Shown: positions 42,667 to 53,569 of the stretch, piece after piece
How positions within the stretch are numbered: the first letter of the stretch is position 1
Layout of the letters: each line of letters starts with the position of its first letter
Assembly: GCF_004217185.1 (NCBI RefSeq)
Contig: NZ_SHKL01000001.1
Location: 1,115,001 to 1,179,000 of the forward strand
From: Pseudonocardia sediminis
GTDB taxonomy: Bacteria > Actinomycetota > Actinomycetes > Mycobacteriales > Pseudonocardiaceae
Direction: 5' to 3'
DNA length: 64,000 nucleotides
Translations under genes and position numbers: made by a program
Notes under the pieces: model-generated
The model's input: only the letters and a program-made list of their open reading frames with translations
Told to the model about the DNA's origin: nothing
Database searches by the model: none

Positions 42667-44382
42667 TCACACCCGCCTGCGGTCGAATTCGGCCTTGCGT
42701 CCCGTGCCGTACTTACGCAGTGCACCCTCCGGCCCGGAGGCGTTGGGACGCACGAAGATCCAGTTCTGCCACGCCGTGAGCCGCGAGAAGATCCGCGACT
42801 CCATCGTCTCCGGCCCGACGAAGCGGTGGTTCGCCTCCATGCCGGTCAGCGCGTCCGGGGAGAGCGAGGCCCGCTCCTCGAGCATGATGCGGACCTCGTC
42901 GTCCCAGTCGATGTCGTCCGGGGCGTCGGTGACCAGCCCCATCTCCATCGCCTCGACGGCCTCGATCCGCCGGCCCGTCTCCTGGCGCAGCTTGGCGAGG
43001 TGGTCGTCCCCGTCGCCTCCCGGGCCGTAGAAGCGCGACCCGAGCCGGGACAGGCCGTTGCTCATCGGGAACGTCCCGAAGTTGGACTCGGAGAGCATGA
43101 TCTGGGCCTCGTCGCCCTGCTCGTCGCCGTCGGGGTCCAGGGTCCCGTCGAGCATGTACTGCCGGTCGCAGGCCAGGGCCAGCTCCAGCAGGGCGCCGGC
43201 GAAGCAGGAGCCCGGCTCGATCAGCGCGATCAGGCTGCGCGAGGTGACGTCGAGGCGCTTGAGCACGCGCTTGAAGTAGTGCCGGACCTCGTTGACCAGC
43301 CAGTCGTCGCGGGAGTGGGTCTCGATCACCCGCTCCATCGCCAGCGCGTCCTCGACGTCGCCGCGGGTGCGGATGATCCAGGTGCCCAGCTCCAGCTCGT
43401 TCGCCCGCAGCCGCAGGATCAGGTCGTCGAGCTCGCGGGTCATGGCCAGCGGCCAGAACTCCGCGCCCAGCTCGTGGACCCGCTCCAGCGACTCCGGGAC
43501 GCCGCCCTCGGGACCGTCGACGGTGATCTCCACCAGACCCCGGTCGCGGTCGAACGCGGCGTGCACGTACCGGTAGTCGATGCCCTCGCCGGTCTCCGTG
43601 CGCTGCAGCGGCGGCAGCGTGATCCCGGTGGCGTCGGTGGGGCGGCTCGACGCGGCGGCCGCGGCCTCGGCGCGCTCGCGCACCGTCTCGTCCCACGTGC
43701 GCTTGGGGATGACCTCGTCGACGAGCTTCCACTCCATGGCCTGCTTGCCGCGGATCCCCTCGGACTTGGTGGCGAACACGTCGGCGCGGTCCTTGCGGAC
43801 CCGTCGCTTGTCGGTGACCCGGGTCAGGCCGCCGGTGCCGGGCAGCACGCCCAGCAGCGGGACCTCGGGCAGCGCGACGGTAGAGGAGTTGTCGTCGATG
43901 AGCAGGATCTGCTCGCACGCCAGCGCCATCTCGTAGCCGCCGCCGGCCGCGGTGCCGTTGACCGCCGCGATCCACGTCTGGCCGGAGCTCGCGGTCGCGT
44001 CCTCGATGCCGTTGCGGGTCTCGTTGGTGAACTTGCAGAAGTTCACCTTCCAGCTGTGCGAGCTCTGGGCGAGCATCCGGATGTTCGCGCCGGCGCAGAA
44101 GTTCTTGTCCTTGCCGCTGGTCAGGACGACCGCGCGGATCGTCGGGTGCTCGAACCGCAGCCGCTGGGTGATGTCGTAGAGCTCGATGTCGACGCCGAGG
44201 TCGTAGGAGTTCATCTTGAGCTCGTAGCCGGGCACGATGCCGCCGTCCTCGGCGATGTCGAGACGCACGTAGGCGATCCCGGCGGCGTCGTCGAGGTCGA
44301 GCTTCCAGTGCCGGTAGCTGCCCGGTTCCCGGTCGAAGTCGACCGCCGGAGTCGTCTCGGTGGTGGTGCCGGCGTCGGTCAT
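42667..44382 (-). CDS. boxC: 2,3-epoxybenzoyl-CoA dihydrolase BoxC
   Basis: This 571-residue crotonase-superfamily enzyme opens the epoxide ring hydrolytically, yielding 3,4-dehydroadipyl-CoA semialdehyde and formate. The oxyanion-hole motif KNFCAGANIRMLAQSSH and AAVNGTAAGGGYEMALACEQIL are present, and the double-length organisation (second part GSCFAGALLELALACDRQYML) is typical of BoxC. GAGGAG lies about 10 bases before the ATG. It sits between the benzoate-CoA ligase and boxB; the 132-base gap to the ligase holds a pentamer repeat. Confidence 0.93.
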   Translation of the reverse strand: MTDAGTTTETTPAVDFDREPGSYRHWKLDLDDAAGIAYVRLDIAEDGGIVPGYELKMNSYDLGVDIELYDITQRLRFEHPTIRAVVLTSGKDKNFCAGANIRMLAQSSHSWKVNFCKFTNETRNGIEDATASSGQTWIAAVNGTAAGGGYEMALACEQILLIDDNSSTVALPEVPLLGVLPGTGGLTRVTDKRRVRKDRADVFATKSEGIRGKQAMEWKLVDEVIPKRTWDETVRERAEAAAAASSRPTDATGITLPPLQRTETGEGIDYRYVHAAFDRDRGLVEITVDGPEGGVPESLERVHELGAEFWPLAMTRELDDLILRLRANELELGTWIIRTRGDVEDALAMERVIETHSRDDWLVNEVRHYFKRVLKRLDVTSRSLIALIEPGSCFAGALLELALACDRQYMLDGTLDPDGDEQGDEAQIMLSESNFGTFPMSNGLSRLGSRFYGPGGDGDDHLAKLRQETGRRIEAVEAMEMGLVTDAPDDIDWDDEVRIMLEERASLSPDALTGMEANHRFVGPETMESRIFSRLTAWQNWIFVRPNASGPEGALRKYGTGRKAEFDRRRV

Positions 44383-44487
44383 GGGTGGGCCGCTCCTCGG
44401 TTCGGGTCGGTCTCAGTCTACGGCGGTCGTGCGTCGCGACGGAAGTTTGTGGAGTATTGGGATTCGCGTCCGTGACGTACCGACGGT

Positions 44488-44521
44488 GGTCAGGTCAGGT
44501 CAGGTCAGGTCAGGTCAGGTC
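44488..44521. repeat. Pentanucleotide tandem repeat (GGTCA)n
   Basis: Six exact GGTCA units plus a partial GGTC run through the stop codon (44515-44517) of the benzoate-CoA ligase gene and into the spacer before boxC. Slippage would change the spacer length but not the ligase protein, since the stop lies in the first unit as read. Confidence 0.85.
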
Positions 44522-46107
44522 GGGACGCCGGGCGGCGGGGCGGTCGGGATCAGCGCGGCCTGCTCCCGCAGTCGGAACCGCTGGATCTTCCCGGTCGCGG
44601 TCTTGGGCAGCTCCTCGACCGTCACCACCGCGCGCGGTCGCTTGAACGCGGCCAGCCCGGCCCGGCAGAACGCGATCAGCTCGTCGGCGTCCGGGGCCTG
44701 TCCCGGTCGCGGGACGACGAACGCGATCGGCTTGTCCAGCCCGTCGTCGTCCGGGACCCCGACGACGACGGCCTCGGCCAGCGCCGGGTGCTCCAGCAGC
44801 CGGACCTCGACCTCGCTCGGGCTCACCCACAGCCCGCCGACCTTGAGCACGTCGTCGGCGCGGCCCAGGCACGTGTAGGCGCCGTCCTCGCCACGGATGT
44901 ACTGGTCGCCGGTGCGCATCCACTCGCCGTGGAAGACCAGGCGGTTGACGTCGGTGCGGCACCAGTAGCCGGTGCAGATCGAGTCGCCGGAGATGTAGAG
45001 CATCCCGGACTCGCCCGCCCCGTCGATCACGGTGCCGTCGCTGCGCCGAAGCTGTGCCTCGTAGCCGGGGACCGGGAACCCTGAGCTGCCCGGGACGACC
45101 TTCCCCGGCACGTTGGAGATGAAGATGTGCAGCGCCTCGGTGGAGCCGATGCCGTCGAGCACCTCGAAGCCGTACCGGTCGCGCACGCCGTGGAACATCC
45201 GGGCGGGCAGCGCCTCACCGGCCGAGGCGCCGCGGCGCACGCTCGCGAACCGGGCCGGGTCCACCTCCGCGGCCAGCAGTGGGCCCCAGAAGCTGGGGAC
45301 GGCGAAGAACAGCGTCGCGGAGTGCTCGGCGGCCAGGCGCGAGTAGAGGTCGGGGTTCGGGCGCGACGGTTCCAGCACGACGCTCGCGCCGACCGCCAGC
45401 GGGAAGAACATCGAGTTGCCGATGCCGTAGGCGAAGAACAGCTTCGCCACCGACAGGCAGACGTCGTCGCGGTCGATGCCCAGGACCTGCGTCCCGTAGG
45501 TCTCGGCGACGGACCGGATGTCGGCATGGCGGTGCATCGCGCCCTTGGGCTTGCCCGTGGTGCCCGAGGTGTAGAGCCAGAGCGCGTGCGACTCGTCCCA
45601 GGTGCGGTAGGGGATCTCGACCGGGGAGCCCTCGGCGATCATCTCATCCCAGGTCGTCGACCGTGCGCCGTCGACGAGACCGTCGGAGCCGAGAGCGTTC
45701 TCGCCGGTCAGGACGACCCGGGTCAGGTCGGGCGCGCCGGCCACGGCGGCGGCGATGTTGTCAGCGAACTCGGGACTGCCGACGAGCGCGGTCGCGCGCG
45801 AGTCGCGGACCAGCACCGACAGCTCCCGGCCGGTCAGCATGGTCGACGACGGCACGGCCACCGCGCCGATCCACATCGCGGCCAGGATCGCGGTGAACAG
45901 CTCCACGTCGTCGGTCATCACCAGCAGCACCCGCTGCTCCGGCCGGACCCCGACGGCACGCAGCCCGCCGGCGACGCGGCGGACCTCGTCGGTGAGCTGG
46001 GAGTAGGTCAACAGCCCGCGGGGGTGCCGGACGGCGATCCGGTCGCCGTCACCCGCGGCCACACGGGCCCCGGTCAGGTACTCCGCAGCGTTGAAGAGCT
46101 CGGCCAT
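44515..46107 (-). CDS. Benzoate-CoA ligase
   Basis: This 530-residue ANL ligase activates benzoate to benzoyl-CoA, the entry step of the box pathway. The AMP motif is ALWLYTSGTTGKPKGAMHRH; DGIGSTEALHIFISN (typical of the benzoate-CoA ligase family) and the C-terminal PKTATGKIQRFRLREQA with the catalytic Lys follow. It leads the operon with boxC and boxB. The ATG at 46107 has GGAG about 10 bases upstream; a longer frame to 46167 is not supported. The gene is divergent from an AAA/VWA gene across a 169-base control region. Confidence 0.92.
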   Translation of the reverse strand: MAELFNAAEYLTGARVAAGDGDRIAVRHPRGLLTYSQLTDEVRRVAGGLRAVGVRPEQRVLLVMTDDVELFTAILAAMWIGAVAVPSSTMLTGRELSVLVRDSRATALVGSPEFADNIAAAVAGAPDLTRVVLTGENALGSDGLVDGARSTTWDEMIAEGSPVEIPYRTWDESHALWLYTSGTTGKPKGAMHRHADIRSVAETYGTQVLGIDRDDVCLSVAKLFFAYGIGNSMFFPLAVGASVVLEPSRPNPDLYSRLAAEHSATLFFAVPSFWGPLLAAEVDPARFASVRRGASAGEALPARMFHGVRDRYGFEVLDGIGSTEALHIFISNVPGKVVPGSSGFPVPGYEAQLRRSDGTVIDGAGESGMLYISGDSICTGYWCRTDVNRLVFHGEWMRTGDQYIRGEDGAYTCLGRADDVLKVGGLWVSPSEVEVRLLEHPALAEAVVVGVPDDDGLDKPIAFVVPRPGQAPDADELIAFCRAGLAAFKRPRAVVTVEELPKTATGKIQRFRLREQAALIPTAPPPGVPT

Positions 46108-46276
46108 GGTGGGTGGCTCCTGTGCCGATCGTGGTGGGGCCGGTTCGGGAAATGTGATGCTACACACGCTCTACGGGGCGTCAACGGATCGTGGACAGTC
46201 ATGCCGGTGCGTCACAGGCGGTGCGTCGCGCACGCAGGATGTGATGACATGCGCATCGAGGATCTCGGAGGTGACA
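46108..46276. promoter_or_regulatory. Divergent control region of the benzoate operon and AAA/VWA gene
   Basis: The region is the only upstream DNA for the ligase operon. TTGACG on the minus strand near 46180-46185 could be a -35 element, though the best -10-like word (TAGCAT) is only 14 bases away. The plus-strand ribosome site GGAGG is at 46268-46272. No BoxR-like gene lies nearby. Confidence 0.4.
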
Positions 46277-48208
46277 GTGCTGTCCACATCCCAGGCAACG
46301 TCCCAGGACCGGCCCGCGTCAGGGTCGTCGCCGAACGGCGGACCCGTCACGATCGTCGGCCTGCGCCGGGAGCGCGAGGTGCTCACCGTCGCGCTGGCGA
46401 CCGGACGCCACGTCGTGCTGGAGGGCCCGCCGGGGACCGGCAAGTCGACGCTGCTGCACGCGATCGCCCGGGAGGGCGGGCAGCGGATGGTGTTCGTCGA
46501 GGGCAACGCCGAGCTCACGCCGGCGCGCCTGATCGGCTCGTTCGACCCGTCGCAGGTCCTCGCCGAGGGCTACCGGCCGGACGCGTTCACCGACGGTCCG
46601 CTGCTCATGGCGATGCGCGGCGACGACTCCGGGGCCGGGGGGCTGCTCTACCTCGAGGAGATGAACCGGATCCCCGAGGAGACGCTGAACGTCCTGATCA
46701 CGGTGCTCACCGAGGGGGAGATCACCGTCCCGCGCCTGGGTACGGTCTCGGCCGGGCCGGGCTTCCGCCTGATCGCCGCGATGAACCCCTTCGACGCCAT
46801 CGGCACCGCCCGGGTCAGTCAGGCCATCGCCGACCGGATGTGCCGGGTCGTGCTCGGCTACCAGGACGAGCCCGCCGAGCGGCAGATCACCGGCGCCGTC
46901 AGCGGGGTGCAGGGCCGGGCGAACGAGCTGGCCGTCGGCCTCACCCGGGCCACCCGCGAGCACCGCGACGTCCGGATGGGCTCGTCGGTGCGCGGCGCGA
47001 TCGACCTGGCCCACGTCCTGACCGGGCTGGCCGGGCTGCGCGGCGAGGAGCCGTTCGGCCGCGAGACCGCCCGCGACGCCACGTACGCGGCCCTGTCCGG
47101 CCGGATCCGGATCGCCGACGGCGTCGACCGCACACCCGAGTCCGTGCTCGACGAGCTGCTCGAGAGGCTCTGGCCACCGGACGCCGACGAACCCACCGAC
47201 AGCTCGGAGGACGAGTCGGGAAAAGCTGACGGCCCGCCGCCCTCCGGGGCGCCGGGCCAGGAGCAGGGACAGAACCCGGGCCGCGACCGCGCCCAGTCCG
47301 GACGCAACGAGCGCACGCTCGGGCGCGCCGAGCTGGGCGCGCGCCACGACGGCTTCGACGACGTCTCCCCGGAGCTCGGCGAGCTCGACGACGCCGCCTT
47401 CGACGCCGCGATGGCCGAGGACCCGGAGGCGGCCGCGGCGCTGCTGGCCGACCTCGCGGTGGCCACCGACGCCGCCCTGCGCGCGCAGGCACGGCGGCTG
47501 GCCGGGCGGGTGTTCATCCGGCTCGGCCGGGTCGGTCCGGCGAAGGCCCGCGGCACCCGCAGGCTCGGGCCCCGCCGCGGCGGGGACGGCGACCTGGACC
47601 TCGACCGCACGCTGGACACCTGGCAGCCCGCGCACTCCGCGCGGCCGGGTGTCGACGACATGGTCACCCGGGACTGGACGGCGCACCGCCGCGCGATCTG
47701 CCTGCTCGTCGACATCTCCGGGTCGATGCAGGGGCTCGCGGTGGCGCTGGCCGCGGTCTCGGCGGCCGGGGTCGTGCTGGCCTCGGAGAACAGCGGCACC
47801 CGGCTGGAACCGGGCGTGCTCGCGTTCGGGTCCGGGGTGCGGACGCTGCAGCGCCAGGGCGTCGGGCGGTCGCCGGAGTCGCTGGTCGCCGAGCTCGTCG
47901 CGCTGCGCGGGCACGGCACCACCGACCTGGCCGCGGCGCTGCGCGAGGCGTCGGTGCAGCTGTCCGCGGCACCGGCCCAGGAACGCACAGTGGTGCTGCT
48001 CTCGGACTGCATCCACACCGCGGGCGACGACCCGGTGACGGCACTCGGCGGGATCGACCGGGTGCACGTCCTGCTGCCGCAGCCGGGCGAGCCGGACCCC
48101 GAGGCGGTGCGGGCGAGCTCCGCCCTGGCCGCGCGCGGGGGAGGGCTGTGCCAGACCGTCTCCCGGCTCGGTGACGTCGGCCCGGCCCTGACCCGCATCC
48201 TGGGGTGA
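46277..48208 (+). CDS. Fused MoxR-type AAA+ ATPase and VWA-domain protein
   Basis: This 643-residue protein joins an AAA+ domain (Walker A EGPPGTGKST near residue 50, Walker B LLYLEEMNRIPEETL, sensor AAMNPFDAIGTAR) to a C-terminal von Willebrand A domain with the MIDAS CLLVDISGSMQGLA near residue 478 and a Thr in GHGTTDLAAAL. An acidic/Gln-rich linker (about 305-360) lies between them. The layout equals ChlD/BchD and CbbQ-CbbO or NorQ-NorD pairs in one chain, which remodel and metal-load partner enzymes. The GTG at 46277 follows GGAGG; the N-terminal extension to 46091 is rejected. Its divergent neighbour is the benzoate operon. Confidence 0.85.
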   Translation: MLSTSQATSQDRPASGSSPNGGPVTIVGLRREREVLTVALATGRHVVLEGPPGTGKSTLLHAIAREGGQRMVFVEGNAELTPARLIGSFDPSQVLAEGYRPDAFTDGPLLMAMRGDDSGAGGLLYLEEMNRIPEETLNVLITVLTEGEITVPRLGTVSAGPGFRLIAAMNPFDAIGTARVSQAIADRMCRVVLGYQDEPAERQITGAVSGVQGRANELAVGLTRATREHRDVRMGSSVRGAIDLAHVLTGLAGLRGEEPFGRETARDATYAALSGRIRIADGVDRTPESVLDELLERLWPPDADEPTDSSEDESGKADGPPPSGAPGQEQGQNPGRDRAQSGRNERTLGRAELGARHDGFDDVSPELGELDDAAFDAAMAEDPEAAAALLADLAVATDAALRAQARRLAGRVFIRLGRVGPAKARGTRRLGPRRGGDGDLDLDRTLDTWQPAHSARPGVDDMVTRDWTAHRRAICLLVDISGSMQGLAVALAAVSAAGVVLASENSGTRLEPGVLAFGSGVRTLQRQGVGRSPESLVAELVALRGHGTTDLAAALREASVQLSAAPAQERTVVLLSDCIHTAGDDPVTALGGIDRVHVLLPQPGEPDPEAVRASSALAARGGGLCQTVSRLGDVGPALTRILG

Positions 48209-48233
48209 CCCGGGGCTGCCTAGGCTCGGGTCC

Positions 48234-49055
48234 ATGGGGACCATCGTCAGCTTCCACGCCCATCCCGACGACGAGTCGATCGGTTCGGCCGGCACGCTGG
48301 CCAAGGCCGCGGCCGCCGGACACCGCGTCGTGCTCGTCTTCGCCACCCGCGGGGAGCTCGGCGAGCCGGTGCCCGGCGTCCTGGCCGAGGGCGAGCAGCT
48401 CGCCGTCCGGCGTTCCGGGGAGTGCTTCGCCTCGGCCGCGGCGATCGGCGCCGCCCGCGTGGAGTTCCTCGGCTACGTCGACTCCGGGATGATGGGCGAG
48501 CCGTCCAACGACGCGCCGTACTGCTTCTGGCAGGCGCCCGTCGAGCACGCCGCCAAGCGCCTCGCGGTGATCCTGGACGAGGAGGAGCCCGACGTCCTGA
48601 CCACCTACGACGACAACGGCGGCTACGGGCACCCCGACCACATCCAGGTGCACCGGGTCGGCAAGCGGGCCGGTGAGCTCTCGGCCGTGCCGGTCGTCGC
48701 GCAGGGCACCACCAACCGGGACTGGCTGCTCCGGGGCATGAAGGGGATGGCCAAGGACGCCGGGCGGGCGGGTGACGGCACAGCGTGGGAGCCGCCCGAG
48801 ATCCCGGACGACGGGTCGTTCGGCAAGCCCGAGTCGGAGATCACACACCGGGTCGAGGCCGTCGAGTTCGCGGAGGTCAAGCGGCGCTCGATGCAGGCCC
48901 ACGCCAGTCAGATGGCACCCGACCACTTCCTGCTCGCGATGCCCGAGCCGATCTTCGCGATGGGCCTGGGCACGGAGTTCTACATCGTCGACGAGCTGCC
49001 CAACCCGGCCACGGCGCCGGAGGTCTGGAGCGAACTCTTCGTCCCGTTGCGCTGA
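48234..49055 (+). CDS. PIG-L family deacetylase
   Basis: This 273-residue Zn-dependent LmbE/PIG-L deacetylase shows the ligands in FHAHPDDESIGSAGTLAKAA and GYGHPDHIQVHRVG. It is of the mycothiol group in style (MshB: GlcNAc-Ins deacetylase; Mca: mycothiol S-conjugate amidase), but with features of neither that I can fix, so no symbol is given. The segment EEPDVLTTYDDNGGYGHPDH is conserved across both. No signal peptide. Confidence 0.85.
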   Translation: MGTIVSFHAHPDDESIGSAGTLAKAAAAGHRVVLVFATRGELGEPVPGVLAEGEQLAVRRSGECFASAAAIGAARVEFLGYVDSGMMGEPSNDAPYCFWQAPVEHAAKRLAVILDEEEPDVLTTYDDNGGYGHPDHIQVHRVGKRAGELSAVPVVAQGTTNRDWLLRGMKGMAKDAGRAGDGTAWEPPEIPDDGSFGKPESEITHRVEAVEFAEVKRRSMQAHASQMAPDHFLLAMPEPIFAMGLGTEFYIVDELPNPATAPEVWSELFVPLR

Positions 49056-49209
49056 ACCTTCGGGGCCTGGGGTGGTCGTTCTACCCCCGGTAGAGCACAA
49101 TCGTCTCGCGACCGTCGTCCGGCACCGCCGACGTCGAGCCCGCAAGGGCGCCGGCCGCAGGTCGGGATAGAGTCCGACCAGCCCGAACCAGGTAAGTGCA
49201 GGAGGCCCA

Positions 49210-52935
<3,726 letters not shown>

Positions 52936-52947
52936 GACCCCCCTGCA

Positions 52948-52993
52948 CGGACAATGCCCCACGAACAGCCGCTTGTCCGCGAGGCATTGTCCG
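52948..52993. terminator. Hairpin between convergent Pth2 and ohr genes
   Basis: CGGACAATGCC (52948-52958) pairs with GGCATTGTCCG (52983-52993), with a 24-base loop containing another TTGTCCG. CCCTG/CAGGG extends the dyad outside. It lies between stops at 52935 and 53025 and likely terminates both. Confidence 0.6.
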
Positions 52994-53024
52994 GAGCGCG
53001 ACCCCAGGGGCCGGGCGGGACGAC

Positions 53025-53447
53025 TTAGACGGTCGCCTTGAGGGTGACGTCGACGTTGCCGCGGGTGGCCTTGGAGTACGGGCACACCTGGTGCGCGCCC
53101 TCGACGAGCTCGTCGGCCGCCTTCTGGTCGAGACCGGGCAGGTGCGCGGTGATCACGGCGCTGATGCCGAAGCTGGTGTCGTCGGGCGCGAGGCTGACCG
53201 ACGCGTCGACGGTGGCGCCGTCGGGGACGGCGACCTTCTGCTTGCCGGCGACCAGGCGCAGCGCGCCGTGGAAGCAGGTGGCGTAGGCCGCGGCGAAGAG
53301 CTGCTCCGGGTTGGTCGCCCCACCCGGTCCACCCAGGGCCGGCGGCATCTTCAGGTCCTGGTCGATGATCCCGTCGGACGTGCGGACCCGCCCGTCGCGG
53401 CCACCGCCGGACGACGTGGCCTCGGCCGTGTAGATCGCGTCTGCCAT
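53025..53447 (-). CDS. ohr: Organic hydroperoxide resistance protein (Ohr/OsmC family)
   Basis: This 140-residue thiol peroxidase detoxifies organic and fatty-acid hydroperoxides using the two cysteines in YATCFHGALRL and VCPYSKATRGNV, the Ohr signature. Arg in DGRVRTSDG is the conserved catalytic residue. It has the GGAGG site before the ATG at 53447. The upstream palindrome GGTTGTGCACAACC is the probable OhrR/MarR operator; no ohrR gene is in the window. Confidence 0.92.
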   Translation of the reverse strand: MADAIYTAEATSSGGGRDGRVRTSDGIIDQDLKMPPALGGPGGATNPEQLFAAAYATCFHGALRLVAGKQKVAVPDGATVDASVSLAPDDTSFGISAVITAHLPGLDQKAADELVEGAHQVCPYSKATRGNVDVTLKATV

Positions 53448-53474
53448 GACAAACCTCCGTGCTCGGGGACGTTC

Positions 53475-53488
53475 GGTTGTGCACAACC
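53475..53488. promoter_or_regulatory. Perfect 14-bp operator palindrome (GGTTGTGCACAACC)
   Basis: It lies 28 bases upstream of the ohr start. MarR-family repressors such as OhrR bind dyads of this type, so a peroxide-sensing repressor is the best guess. Confidence 0.6.
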
Positions 53489-53569
53489 TATCGTCGGACG
53501 ACCGGTCGCTGCCACCGGGAGGTGTGTGAAGTAGACGGGTTGTGACGTGCGCGGTCCGCGGAATGTGCC

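Noticed and set aside
44488..44521. Possible CRISPR-like or direct-repeat array
   Set aside because: Units are five bases with no spacers, so this is a microsatellite.
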